Below are positions 8,445-17,494 of a stretch of 64,000 nt of DNA, in pieces. The notes beneath the pieces are model-generated. The model had not been told where the DNA came from and ran no database searches. It was given only the letters and a program-made list of their open reading frames with translations. This DNA comes from Companilactobacillus baiquanensis (GTDB lineage Bacteria > Bacillota > Bacilli > Lactobacillales > Lactobacillaceae): the NCBI RefSeq assembly GCF_003946605.1, contig NZ_RHOQ01000002.1, forward strand, positions 124,001 to 188,000, written 5' to 3'. Position numbers and translations under genes: made by a program. How positions within the stretch are numbered: the stretch's first letter is position 1; every line of letters starts with the position of its first letter.

Positions 8445-9331
8445 TTTGACTTGACCCCGTTTCTAAATGCTCTGAAGAATTGTTCTCTTATTGTAGGAAG
8501 TGCTAAACATAGTGCCAGGATAATAGCAGATATTAGTTTTAAATCGTTGGTATTGAATCCTAATTGTAGAACGATCATTAAAATTAGTCGATAAACGATC
8601 GAACCAATAACGATCGTGATAATTCTGATACTTAGTGGAACGTCTGGATACAAAACTTCACCGATGATTATTGCTGAAAGGCCGATAACAATAGATCCAA
8701 TACCCATGTTTACATCAGCAAATCCATTTTGTTGAGCAATTAAGCCACCAGTTAAAGCAACGATACCGTTTGAAACCATAATTCCGATAAATTTCATAAC
8801 GGTCGTATTGATACCAAGAGAAGCTGCCATAATTTCATTATCACCAGTGGCGATAACAGCTTGACCTTTTTCAGTATTTAAAAAGATTATTAATAGGAAA
8901 GTAATGATCGCGATGATAATTATTCCTAAGATGATACCGTTGAAATTAACTGGTAACTTGTTCAAACCATATTGATTAAAAATATTATTTGGTTTGGTTA
9001 AAGACATGTTAGCTTTACCAAGGATCCTTAAATTGACGGAATAAAGGGCTGTCATTGTTAAGATTCCTGCTAAAAGGCTAGGAATATGTAGCTTTGTGTA
9101 CATGAAGGCTGTTGCAAAACCAGCTAAATTACCAAAGATAAAAGCTATCAATAAAGCAATTTCAGCTGAATAACCGTGTTGAATTAGCATAACGGCTGTA
9201 ACGGCTCCAAGAGGGAAACTTCCTTCAACAGTCATATCAGGAAAATCCAAAATTCTAAATGTAATGAAAAGGCCAATAGCCATAATAGCCCAGATGAAGC
9301 CCTGGCTGATAGTTGATATTATTAGATTCAT
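8441..9331 (-). CDS. ABC transporter permease (TrpY-like, COG4120 type)
   Basis: This is the membrane permease of the same importer: 296 residues with about eight to nine hydrophobic segments and a branched-chain-permease-like fold. Its start overlaps the stop of the binding-protein gene by 4 bases and its stop overlaps the ATPase start by 4 bases, a tight operon. The motif DFPDMTVEGSFPLGA near the N-terminus is typical of this permease family. Substrate is not determinable from sequence. Confidence 0.88.
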   Translation of the reverse strand: MNLIISTISQGFIWAIMAIGLFITFRILDFPDMTVEGSFPLGAVTAVMLIQHGYSAEIALLIAFIFGNLAGFATAFMYTKLHIPSLLAGILTMTALYSVNLRILGKANMSLTKPNNIFNQYGLNKLPVNFNGIILGIIIIAIITFLLIIFLNTEKGQAVIATGDNEIMAASLGINTTVMKFIGIMVSNGIVALTGGLIAQQNGFADVNMGIGSIVIGLSAIIIGEVLYPDVPLSIRIITIVIGSIVYRLILMIVLQLGFNTNDLKLISAIILALCLALPTIREQFFRAFRNGVKSK

Positions 9332-10335
9332 TTTATGATCTTCCCTTCTTTTTGAGCTTTTTTAACTAGTGAATCTGGAAATTGGATGTTTAATTCTTGA
9401 GCTTTCTTCTCGTTTAGAATTAAATGTCCTTTTTTAATAAACGTTACGGGCATTGTAGCTGGTTTCCCTTTGCCTCGTAGGATCTTAATTACATCTTCGC
9501 CAGTCTTTTGACCTAATTCGTATTGACTAAGTCCGATCGTAGCAAGTCCGCCATCTTTTACCATGGTTGTTGCGGCTGGGAAAATAGGTACGTTTTGTTT
9601 TCCAGCAACACTTGAAAGTAATTTCATACCACTGGCAACGGTGTTATCAGTTGGAACAAAAATTGCTTGAGAATTTTCTGATAAGTTGGTAGCAACTTGT
9701 TGTAAATCATTAACATTACTAATACTTGAAACTTTTACTTGGATATTATTTTTTTGAGCTAATTTCTTCATAGCTTTCATTTCAGTAGTAGCCGACATAT
9801 CGCTGGAAGTATAAACAATTCCTAATGTCTTTAAATCAGGCATGATTTCTTTGATTATCTTGAGTTGGCTTTCAAGAGGTGCTTGATCGGAAACACCAGT
9901 GATATTGCCACCGGGTTTAGTATTGCTAGGGATGATACCAAAGCCTTTAGGATCGGTAACAGCACCCATGACGATAGGAATACTTGAAGTGGCGTTCTTG
10001 AGTGATTGAACTGATGGAGTTGCAATACCAACTGCAACGTCAACGTTATCTTCAACAAATTGTTTACTGATAGTTCTTAAATTACTTTGATCACCTTGTG
10101 CATTTTGAAATTCGATTTTAATGTTCTTGCCATTGATATAGCCATGCTTTTTCAAGGTGTCATCTAATCCCTTATTAATTTGATCCAAAGCAGGATGTGA
10201 CATTAACTGAAGAACACCAATCTTTGGAATTCTGTTCTTAGCAGCTTTCTCAGCATGTCCTGTATAAAAGAAAGCAAATATCAAGAATGCGAATAAAAAT
10301 ATAAGAGTGCCATATAATCGTTTCGTGTGTTTCAT
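9328..10335 (-). CDS. ABC transporter substrate-binding protein (TrpX-like, COG2984 type)
   Basis: This is the extracellular binding protein of the importer, 335 residues from ATG 10335. That start is chosen because AGGGGGAG precedes it; a longer frame to 10410 would run back through a terminator hairpin. An N-terminal signal/anchor helix (about residues 6-25) is followed by KIGVLQLMSHPALDQINKG and a two-lobed type 1 periplasmic fold. No lipobox Cys is visible, so it is probably held by an uncleaved N-terminal helix or released. The operon is preceded by a complex leader (10356-10629) that suggests conditional expression. Confidence 0.88.
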   Translation of the reverse strand: MKHTKRLYGTLIFLFAFLIFAFFYTGHAEKAAKNRIPKIGVLQLMSHPALDQINKGLDDTLKKHGYINGKNIKIEFQNAQGDQSNLRTISKQFVEDNVDVAVGIATPSVQSLKNATSSIPIVMGAVTDPKGFGIIPSNTKPGGNITGVSDQAPLESQLKIIKEIMPDLKTLGIVYTSSDMSATTEMKAMKKLAQKNNIQVKVSSISNVNDLQQVATNLSENSQAIFVPTDNTVASGMKLLSSVAGKQNVPIFPAATTMVKDGGLATIGLSQYELGQKTGEDVIKILRGKGKPATMPVTFIKKGHLILNEKKAQELNIQFPDSLVKKAQKEGKIIK

Positions 10336-10355
10336 TTTTTCTCCCCCTAATGTAT

Positions 10356-10390
10356 AAAAAAAGACAATCTCAGCATAGTGAGATTGTCTT
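10356..10390 (-). terminator. Second (proximal) leader terminator of the ABC operon
   Basis: On the minus strand AAGACAATCTCA pairs with TGAGATTGTCTT (12 bp, 6-base loop), followed by TTTTTTT. It lies 21 bases before the operon's first start codon, so it can only act as an attenuator. Confidence 0.85.
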
Positions 10391-10397
10391 GATAAAC

Positions 10398-10438
10398 AAA
10401 AAAATCCCACATGAAATTTAAAAGTTATTCCATGTGGG
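10398..10438 (-). terminator. First (distal) leader terminator of the ABC operon
   Basis: On the minus strand CCCACATG pairs with CATGTGGG, extended by AAT/ATT pairing, followed by ATTTTTTT. Together with the hairpin at 10356-10390 it makes two tandem terminators in one leader. Confidence 0.85.
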
Positions 10439-10460
10439 TGTTATTTAAACGTAGTTTAAT

Positions 10461-10525
10461 AAGCCGACATGGATACAATCCTTTTCAGGCTGCATCCATA
10501 CCGGATCAACCTGAATTATCGGCTT
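10461..10525 (-). promoter_or_regulatory. Structured leader RNA with pseudoknot potential upstream of the ABC operon
   Basis: In minus-strand RNA order there is a closing stem AAGCCGA/TCGGCTT and, inside it, three interleaved pairings: TTCAGG with CCTGAA, ATCC with GGAT, and ATGGAT with ATCCAT. Interleaving means they form a pseudoknot or alternative folds. The 5' strand of the closing stem overlaps the last codons of the leader peptide. I looked for TPP, T-box and SMK-box signatures and found none. Confidence 0.65.
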
Positions 10526-10569
10526 TGCCAACGATTATTTACGATGTTTAGAGAATTAATATTTTTCAT
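10516..10569 (-). CDS. Leader peptide, 17 codons, containing one Trp
   Basis: Minus-strand ATG (10569-10567) has AGGAG at 10579-10583, a normal 9-base spacing. It encodes MKNINSLNIVNNRWQSR and stops with TAA (10518-10516). The stop lies inside the 5' strand of the downstream closing stem, so a ribosome paused at the end of the peptide would block that stem. The transporter family downstream has been linked to tryptophan, which fits a Trp codon as sensor, but there is only one Trp. Confidence 0.6.
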   Translation of the reverse strand: MKNINSLNIVNNRWQSR

Positions 10570-10600
10570 GATTGAAATCTCCTAACTAGTTGATGTAAAA

Positions 10601-10629
10601 AGACTATTTCATAAATTAAATCTTGTCAA
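10601..10629 (-). promoter_or_regulatory. Promoter of the leader peptide and ABC operon
   Basis: On the minus strand TTGACA (10629-10624), a 17-base spacer and TAGTCT (10606-10601) make a sigma-A-type promoter about 30 bases before the leader-peptide start codon. Confidence 0.6.
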
Positions 10630-10836
10630 CAACAAAATGTTAAATATGCTTAATCCATATGAATGGTAACTTGGTCTAATCCCTTGTACAATAGGGAATC
10701 AAGCCGTGCTTTAATATAATTAAAAAAATTTATTTGTTATCTCATTTAGGTGATTTTTTGGTTTAAAATCGTACAAAATTGCGGGATAGAAGTATGATAT
10801 TGAATGTTCACTAAAATGAATTTAAAGGTGTTTTAT

Positions 10837-11913
10837 ATGAAAAAAAATATTATCAGAATTACTTTTGTCATTCTAATTGTTTTAACTGCGACAGTTATTA
10901 CTCACTTTGATACTTTTTTGTATAAAAGTCCGATCGTTAAAATAGAGCAGGTAAAAGTCGTTGATAAGGATAAAAGTACAGATGAATATAAAAATACTGA
11001 TACACAAGTTAGTCAGAAATTAACTGGGGTATTTTTAAATACTTCTAAAAAGGGTAAAAAAGTCACTCTGAAAAATTCGTACTATCAGTCTCAACTACTT
11101 GATCAAGAATATCGCGTGGGACAGCAAGTTCTCTTATCTAGGTCAGGAAATAATTATACGATTAAAAATGTTAAACGCGATACAACTTTGGTATTCAGCT
11201 TAGGGTTAGTAATTATACTTCTATTTTGTATGCAATTTAGCCGAGCTAAATTATTGATCAGTGTGCTGCTCAATCTCTTGGTTTACTTTGGGTTTATTAA
11301 ACTATTGATTCATAATAATAACGGATTGTTGTTATTAATGACCGTCATAACGTCATTGTTGATCTCGGGTATTGCACTATTGGTAATCTTAGGACCAACT
11401 AGCAATGCTTTGATGGCATACTTGAGCACGGTCTGTGCAACTACTGTTTCTATATTATTAAGTGTTTTATTGTTAAAACTTTCTGGAAATAGTGGCGTCC
11501 ATTTAGAGCTGACTGATTTTGGATTGCAGCCATATTTCAGTGTTTTTCTATCTCAAGTAATTTTTAGTGTTTTAGGAGTTATCTTGGATGAGACGATGGA
11601 TATTTCATCATCACTTATCGAGATGAAAAAAGAAGTTCACGATGTGAAAGAGAAAGTGTTATTTAAAGCAGGCATCAATATTGGTCGAGAATTGATCGGT
11701 CCTTTGATAAATATTTTATTATTCATCGTTATAGCGGAGCATCTAAACTTGATTTTGTTATATTTGAGCAACGGAAACTCCATTGGCTATACTTTTACTA
11801 TGACCTTGAGTCTGGGATTTGCCCAACTATTAATTAGTGCGATCGGAATTGTTTTGACCGTGCCAATAACTAGTTATATTGCCAGTAAAATTATTTCAAG
11901 GAGGGCTTATTAA
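10837..11913 (+). CDS. YibE/F family membrane protein (first of pair)
   Basis: This is a YibE/F-like protein of 358 residues from ATG 10837, chosen because AAAGGTG ends 6 bases upstream (an upstream ATG at 10804 lacks a ribosome site). There is one N-terminal membrane segment, an extracytoplasmic region of about 100 residues, then about six to seven membrane segments. The family is common in Firmicutes and its function is unknown; transport has been suggested only from topology. The stop codon overlaps the start of the next gene by one base (TAATG). Confidence 0.8.
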   Translation: MKKNIIRITFVILIVLTATVITHFDTFLYKSPIVKIEQVKVVDKDKSTDEYKNTDTQVSQKLTGVFLNTSKKGKKVTLKNSYYQSQLLDQEYRVGQQVLLSRSGNNYTIKNVKRDTTLVFSLGLVIILLFCMQFSRAKLLISVLLNLLVYFGFIKLLIHNNNGLLLLMTVITSLLISGIALLVILGPTSNALMAYLSTVCATTVSILLSVLLLKLSGNSGVHLELTDFGLQPYFSVFLSQVIFSVLGVILDETMDISSSLIEMKKEVHDVKEKVLFKAGINIGRELIGPLINILLFIVIAEHLNLILLYLSNGNSIGYTFTMTLSLGFAQLLISAIGIVLTVPITSYIASKIISRRAY

Positions 11914-12674
11914 TGCTATTTCTATTAGGAGCTTTTATAGTTTTATTATTGATCGTGGCTGGTAGTAGGGGCTTTTCTTTGTTATTTGGTCTAGCGATAA
12001 ATTTGATTTCAATAGTAGCGCTACTGATTTTAATTGCGGATGGTTTTAATGTTTTAATAACAACTTCAATAATTTCTTTGATCATCTTGATCGTGGCAAT
12101 CTATATGAATGTGGAAAACGCTAATACGGCAAATATTGCTTTTAAGACTTCGCTCTTGATCGTGGTCATCATCCTTCTTATTACAATTCCACTGGAATTT
12201 TGGGCAAGTGCTCAAGGTATGGGGGTTGAGGATCAAGAGGAACTAGAGGCCTTTTCATTAGCCGCTGGAGTGTCCTTTCCTCAATTAGCAGTGGCGATTA
12301 TTGTTGTAAATAGTTTAGGAGTTATCTCTGAAACTAGTGTTGCCATTTCAAGTGGGTTGAATGAAATTATTTTAAATAAACCTAGTTTGACCCCTAAAGA
12401 AGTATTTGCTGACGGATTTTCAGTCGGCAATAAAATCCTCAGTACCCAAACTAATACTTTGTTATTTAATTTCTTTGCTTCAACATTTCCACTATTCTTC
12501 CTAATGAATTCTTTAAATTATAAATTTACTGATATTATTAATGATAAATTACTAGTTGCAGAAATTCTCACAATGCTGATTTGTGCGATGGGAGTTATTT
12601 TAACGGTGCCAATAACTTCATATTTTGTCTATAATAAGGCACTGAAAAAATCAGCTAACAGTATTAATAAATAA
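11913..12674 (+). CDS. YibE/F family membrane protein (second of pair)
   Basis: This is the partner of the preceding gene: 253 residues with about seven hydrophobic segments and almost no soluble domain. Its C-terminal half resembles that of its partner (both end ...ILTVPITSY followed by a short tail), as expected for a pair that forms one complex. It is translated after AAGGAGGG inside the upstream gene. Its last 24 bases overlap the 3' end of the convergent helicase gene. Confidence 0.8.
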   Translation: MLFLLGAFIVLLLIVAGSRGFSLLFGLAINLISIVALLILIADGFNVLITTSIISLIILIVAIYMNVENANTANIAFKTSLLIVVIILLITIPLEFWASAQGMGVEDQEELEAFSLAAGVSFPQLAVAIIVVNSLGVISETSVAISSGLNEIILNKPSLTPKEVFADGFSVGNKILSTQTNTLLFNFFASTFPLFFLMNSLNYKFTDIINDKLLVAEILTMLICAMGVILTVPITSYFVYNKALKKSANSINK

Positions 12675-14711
12675 TTTTTTAGAAGCTCTGGATAAAGCTG
12701 TGTACATACGATTACTGCCTAAACGACTGTGATCATAATAATTATTGTCATCATTAATGACCATCACATTATCAAATTCAAGACCCTTTGCAGTTATTAA
12801 TGGCAAAACGACAGTTCCAGCTTTTGGTAAAATACTATCTGATTTCAATAACTGGATATTTAAATCAGCTGCTAATTTCTCAGCTTTTTTAAGATTGGTT
12901 GTAATTATCGCTGATAGTTCATCAGGTTTAAAAGTGATCAGTTGTTTCTTGAGGGAAGATAGTAATTTTTCCGGTTCAATACTTAAATAAGTTGGTTTTT
13001 CACCGTTATCTTGGATAATTTTAATATTTTCTAACAAATCTTTAGTCCCAAAACTGGTAAATGCCTTCGTTATATAACCGCTGGAACGATAGCTAGTATA
13101 AAGATTTCGTTGTTTAATAGAAATATTTTTACGTTCAAAAATTTTTACCAGATCTTTAAATATTTGAGTTGATCCGGTATCTTTGATCGATTGGAATTCA
13201 TCTCCGACTAGAGTCCAGTGAGCTTTAGGCAGGGCAGTTATTAAGAAATATATTTCATCTAAAGTGTAATCTTGAACTTCATCGATCATAACGAATTTGA
13301 TATTATTCTTAGCCAAATTAAATAATTTCAGTTTGATAAAACTAAAATCCAAAGCATTGTGCTCACTCTTACCCAAAATATCGTCGATAATTTGAGAAAG
13401 ATTGAGCCACTTTTTTTGTCGTATATTTTTAATAACATTTCTGTACTGCCAATTCAGCATTTTCTTAGTATTCTTTGTGAGCTCATTGTCAGTTGCGGAT
13501 GAGATCGATTTTCCAAATATTTTTACTTGTTCTGATTCTGATAAATTATCTAAATCATTTTGGATATCGGGATTTCTTGAATCCAGTTGTATTTTCTCAG
13601 TCATATTTTGTATTAATAGTTCAGTTAAGGCATTGATTCTTTTTGTTAATGGTAGTTTTTTTGATGTTTTATTGAACAACTCCAATATTTTATCGGCAGA
13701 AAAAATGATTTTATTTTCCTTTTTTAAAGGCTTAAAATCATGAATATTTAATATTAAATCATCAAGTGTGTTATTAATGGTTTTTAAATGACTGTGTTTA
13801 TTTTTAAAATTCTCACCATTCCCAAAATTTTGTAATAATTGATCAAAGGTCATTTGCGAAGGAGAGCTCTCGCCCAAACTAGGTAAAACGTCATTGATAT
13901 AACTTGTAAATAGGGAGTTGGGAGTTATTAATAAAACATCTTCTGCAATCAGCGTGTCGCGATATTTATACAAAAGATATGCGATACGTTGTAGTATAAC
14001 GGATGTTTTTCCACTTCCAGCGATACCATTCACTAGTAGTGCAGATGATTTTTCATCCCGAATAATTAAATTTTGTTCTTTTTGGATGGTAGCGGTAATA
14101 GAGGACATTTGATTACTTTTATTTTTTTGAAGTGTTTTGATCAGTAAAGGATCTTGAATGGCGATATCGGTATCAAAGAAGTTTTGAAGAATGTCATCGT
14201 GTAGTAAAAACTGACGTCGTAATTTCACATCGACATCTATTTTGAAGTTATTTGCTAGGTAAAAGGTTTTACCCATTTGATTGTTATAATATAAATCTGC
14301 AAGGGGTGAGCGCCAATCGATAACTAACTGTTCTTCAGCATTCTTAGAGAGTCCAGTTGAGCCTATATAAAAGGAGATATTTTCTGATTCATCTGGATAT
14401 TTAAGATTTATTTTGGCGAAATAAGGACTTGGCAATAATTGTTCTGCCTTCTTTTTAGTGATCTCCAGCTGCTTTTGTTTGCTATTAAAATAATCGATTT
14501 GCTTATTCATAGTTTCTATTGAGGCAAAAGTATCGAGATTGTCGGCGTAGCTGTCAAAATTTAAGGAAGTATCATGACCAGATTGTTTTTTAAATTTTCT
14601 AACTTGTTTAGAATTATTAGTTAACAGATCTTTGGTAGTTTCTAAAATAAGGCTTAATTGTTGATGGACGTTTTCCAAATGTTTTTGTTCTAATTCAAAA
14701 GTATTGTTCAT
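12651..14711 (-). CDS. helD: HelD-like UvrD/Rep-family ATPase
   Basis: This is a 686-residue helicase-like ATPase. The N-terminal ~110 residues are helical and charged, a coiled coil like the HelD arm that enters RNA polymerase. Walker A GIAGSGKTS is at about residue 232, DEVQDYTLDE matches the Walker B/motif II region, and YTALSRASKKLF near the C-terminus is the motif VI arginine region. HelD releases stalled RNA polymerase; a bona fide DNA helicase role is less likely at this length with an N-terminal coil. Start ATG 14711 has GGAGG upstream, which is preferred over a TTG five codons earlier. Confidence 0.8.
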   Translation of the reverse strand: MNNTFELEQKHLENVHQQLSLILETTKDLLTNNSKQVRKFKKQSGHDTSLNFDSYADNLDTFASIETMNKQIDYFNSKQKQLEITKKKAEQLLPSPYFAKINLKYPDESENISFYIGSTGLSKNAEEQLVIDWRSPLADLYYNNQMGKTFYLANNFKIDVDVKLRRQFLLHDDILQNFFDTDIAIQDPLLIKTLQKNKSNQMSSITATIQKEQNLIIRDEKSSALLVNGIAGSGKTSVILQRIAYLLYKYRDTLIAEDVLLITPNSLFTSYINDVLPSLGESSPSQMTFDQLLQNFGNGENFKNKHSHLKTINNTLDDLILNIHDFKPLKKENKIIFSADKILELFNKTSKKLPLTKRINALTELLIQNMTEKIQLDSRNPDIQNDLDNLSESEQVKIFGKSISSATDNELTKNTKKMLNWQYRNVIKNIRQKKWLNLSQIIDDILGKSEHNALDFSFIKLKLFNLAKNNIKFVMIDEVQDYTLDEIYFLITALPKAHWTLVGDEFQSIKDTGSTQIFKDLVKIFERKNISIKQRNLYTSYRSSGYITKAFTSFGTKDLLENIKIIQDNGEKPTYLSIEPEKLLSSLKKQLITFKPDELSAIITTNLKKAEKLAADLNIQLLKSDSILPKAGTVVLPLITAKGLEFDNVMVINDDNNYYDHSRLGSNRMYTALSRASKKLFINTVS

Positions 14712-14820
14712 AAGATCATCCTCCAAGTTTGGCTTAGATAGTAAATGATATTACGATACGTTTGTAAATAACAGTCTTGTATTCATTCAAAGATCCGTTC
14801 ATAATTATATATGGAAAGAT

Positions 14821-14884
14821 AAAAAAGTACGACAGAACGTAGTCAATTTTAGATGAAGTTGACTATGTTCCGTCGTACTTTTAT
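14821..14884 (-). terminator. Terminator of the surface-protein gene
   Basis: A long stem of about 22 bp (GTACGAC.GAAC.TAGTCAA with its complement) is followed on the minus strand by TTTTTT; the + side is also T-rich. It lies directly after the surface-protein stop. Confidence 0.85.
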
Positions 14885-14891
14885 TTATGAA

Positions 14892-17291
14892 TTATTTATC
14901 AAATTTACGAATTAAACAACCCATTATGAACATAATGACAGCAAATCCAGCAACAATAATTAGAGTATTTCTCTTATCACTTGTTTGTGGCAATCTGCCA
15001 GTTCCTGTTGCAGATGATTGTTCAGGAATTGAAGTTTCAGGGAAACTAGGTTCAGTAATAGCTCCAGGTTGACCAGGGTTTACAGGTTCAGATGGAATTG
15101 TTCCTTCTGAGTTTCCACTGTCATTTGGATAAGTAGGTTCATTTGGTTCATTAGGAATCTCAGGACTTGTTGTAGGTGGAGTTACACCAGGAATTTCGGG
15201 TTGAGCAGGTTCTTCAGGTTCAGGAACTGTAACGCCAGGGATTTCGGGTTCTTCTGGTTTTTCAGGTTCAGTAACACCAGGAATTTCAGGTTCTTCTGGC
15301 TCTTCAGGTTCACCAGGTTCAGGAGGAGTAACGCCAGGGATTTCAGGTTCTTCTGGCTCTTCAGGTTCACCGGGTTCAGGAGGAGTAACACCAGGGATTT
15401 CAGGTTCTTCTGGTTCTTCAGGTTCACCAGGTTCAGGAGGAGTAACACCAGGGATTTCAGGTTCCTCTGGTTCTTCAGGTTCGCCAGGATTTGTTGTTAT
15501 GCTTTGAGTATCGGTAGCAGAAACGTCAGTTGTTCCGTCGGCAAGAATTGTAAATTCAATAGGAATTGGATTTAGATCGTAGCCATTAGGAGCAGTTACT
15601 TCGGTTAATGTATATTTACCAGCTTTTAATCCGCTTAGATAAATTTTACCTTCGCCATCGGTTTTCAAAGTATTTATGACTTCACCTCTAGAATCTTTTA
15701 GTTCATATGTAGCATCTGGTACGGCTAAACCAGTATCTTTATCGGTTTTGGTGAAGTCTAGATTACCAAATTCTTCATTATCATTTGTAGTTGGATAATC
15801 GTCGGCATCATATGTAATATATGAGTCTCCGTTAGTTAAATCGTAATAAATAGGACTATCATTTACGAGATAACCATCAGGTGCACTTGTTTCAACTAAA
15901 GCATATTTACCAAGAGGTAGATTGGATACTTTAATAGCACCATTTTCGTCAGTAGTGATACCAGTTTTAATTACATTTCCATTAGCATCTAATAGGTTAT
16001 AAACAGCCCCAGCTAATGGTTTCTTAGTATCAGCAGCGTATTTAGTTAGTCCAAGAGTCCCACTAGTTAAGCTATCACTTTGTTCCAAACTTATAGGAGT
16101 ATTGGAATTTTCAGTAACACTGAATGTGATCGGATTAGGATTTATATCGTAACCATCAGGAGCCTTAACTTCCTTTAATATATAATTTCCAACTGGTAAT
16201 TTTTTGATTGTAAATTGTCCGTTTTCATCAGTAGTTACATTGCTCATCAAAACGTTTCCATTAAAATCACTTAATTCATATTCGGCACCAGGTAAAGCGG
16301 CACCAGTACCATCAGCGACTTTCTGGAAAGTGACACTACCTAAAGTATTGCCAGATCCAGTACCAGAGCCACCCCAGGTTACATCGGCACCCACATTGCT
16401 CTCTACTTGATCAGAAGATAATGCAGCATTGTCAGACCAGTTGTTACCTGATTCGGCATTAGGTTCAATTTCAACTCTAAAGGTCATATCAACAGCTGTG
16501 TTAACATCACCAAAATCGAACATAACTTTATTTCCAGAAACAGTTACTTTTGGTGATAAGTAAGTTCCGTTTGGTATGAAGTTACCATTTTCATTATATT
16601 CGCCAGCAGGTGCATTCACACTACTGTTAACGTATGTTTGACCAGGGCTTAATGTATCGGTGATCACAACATTTGTAAGATTTTTAGCATCAGGATTAAA
16701 GGCGATATTCCAAACAACATATTTTGGAAGACCGTTTTCGTCGTAATCGTACAACCAACCAATTTTGTTGATAGTCCAGTCGAAATGTCCTGGGTTATCA
16801 GTATTAGTTTCTGTACCATGACCATTGATGTTCAATGTTCCTTCTCTATCGTGAGAAGTTGAAGATAAAACATCGTTGAAGGTGATAGTACCAGTTGTTT
16901 GACCAGCTTTGATACTAAATGTACCTATTTGTTGTCCTTCATCGTTATACATAGGTATATTATTTAAATCACCCCTAGAACTAAATCCTTCAGGTAAGGT
17001 AAATACTGCGGTATCGCCAGCCTTTATTGGAACTTCGTCGGCAATAGACCACTTGTAACTTACGGAGAAATTCTCCCAAGTATACATAGTGTCACCATTT
17101 TGAACAATATTACCGTTTGAATTGGTTAAAGTAGCATCTGCAGCATCAAGACCAGATACTTGAATTGATGATAGCGGTTGAGTATCGGTGGTAGCAGCAC
17201 GAGCGGTTTCAGAAGTTGGAACTATCCATGCTAGAAGGGCCAGTAGTATCGTTATCATTGCAATTAAAAGTTTAGACTTTTTAATTCTCAT
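14892..17291 (-). CDS. LPXTG-type sortase-anchored surface adhesin with Cna-B/SpaA domains
   Basis: This is a 799-residue cell-wall protein. Start ATG 17291 follows AGGGAGATG. A signal peptide is at about residues 1-32 (KLLIAMITILLALLAW...ARA). Next comes a collagen-adhesin-like N-terminal region (about 35-310), then three SpaA/Cna-B prealbumin-like modules beginning near GSVTFQKV, GTLGLTKY and GNLDFTKT, each ending with KAPDGYD- or SAPDGYL-like motifs. A Pro/Glu wall-spanning repeat follows, then the sorting signal LPQTS with a hydrophobic helix and a basic tail RKFDK. Isopeptide-stabilised adhesion to host or plant surfaces is likely, but the ligand is unknown. No sortase gene is nearby. 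Confidence 0.9.
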   Translation of the reverse strand: MRIKKSKLLIAMITILLALLAWIVPTSETARAATTDTQPLSSIQVSGLDAADATLTNSNGNIVQNGDTMYTWENFSVSYKWSIADEVPIKAGDTAVFTLPEGFSSRGDLNNIPMYNDEGQQIGTFSIKAGQTTGTITFNDVLSSTSHDREGTLNINGHGTETNTDNPGHFDWTINKIGWLYDYDENGLPKYVVWNIAFNPDAKNLTNVVITDTLSPGQTYVNSSVNAPAGEYNENGNFIPNGTYLSPKVTVSGNKVMFDFGDVNTAVDMTFRVEIEPNAESGNNWSDNAALSSDQVESNVGADVTWGGSGTGSGNTLGSVTFQKVADGTGAALPGAEYELSDFNGNVLMSNVTTDENGQFTIKKLPVGNYILKEVKAPDGYDINPNPITFSVTENSNTPISLEQSDSLTSGTLGLTKYAADTKKPLAGAVYNLLDANGNVIKTGITTDENGAIKVSNLPLGKYALVETSAPDGYLVNDSPIYYDLTNGDSYITYDADDYPTTNDNEEFGNLDFTKTDKDTGLAVPDATYELKDSRGEVINTLKTDGEGKIYLSGLKAGKYTLTEVTAPNGYDLNPIPIEFTILADGTTDVSATDTQSITTNPGEPEEPEEPEIPGVTPPEPGEPEEPEEPEIPGVTPPEPGEPEEPEEPEIPGVTPPEPGEPEEPEEPEIPGVTEPEKPEEPEIPGVTVPEPEEPAQPEIPGVTPPTTSPEIPNEPNEPTYPNDSGNSEGTIPSEPVNPGQPGAITEPSFPETSIPEQSSATGTGRLPQTSDKRNTLIIVAGFAVIMFIMGCLIRKFDK
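15261..15488 (-). repeat. Four tandem 57-bp repeats encoding a 19-residue Pro/Glu unit
   Basis: The unit PGEPEEPEEPEIPGVTPPE occurs four times in tandem (the last ends in TEPE), followed by two shortened versions. The DNA of the units is nearly identical, so copy number is likely to change by slippage. It forms the wall-spanning stalk of the surface protein. Confidence 0.85.
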
Positions 17292-17440
17292 GATTACATC
17301 TCCCTTAGCACTATGTGCTCTTTCTTTAACCAACACCAATTATAGTTCCAGGAGAATGAGTAATAAAATTATCAGCCCAATTATAAATTAATACCGATAT
17401 AACAGTATATAATGTTGTATACCAATTATTTTGTTATAAA

Positions 17441-17468
17441 AAAGAATCGATCATTTGATCGATTCTTT
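17441..17468 (-). terminator. Terminator of the aldo/keto reductase gene
   Basis: This is a perfect 12-bp stem, AAAGAATCGATC/GATCGATTCTTT, with loop ATTT, followed on the minus strand by a T run. Confidence 0.85.
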
Positions 17469-17494
17469 AGCCACTATATAAAACGGTTTAATAA

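Noticed and set aside
10461..10525. Known riboswitch (TPP, T-box, SMK/SAM-III) upstream of the ABC operon
   Set aside because: No CTGAGA, no AGGGTGG T-box motif and no SMK core; reported instead as an unassigned structured leader.
15182..15575. CRISPR-like repeats or genes on either strand opposite the surface protein
   Set aside because: The repeats are in-frame coding repeats of the Pro/Glu stalk, without unique spacers; other open frames there are by-products of repeat composition.
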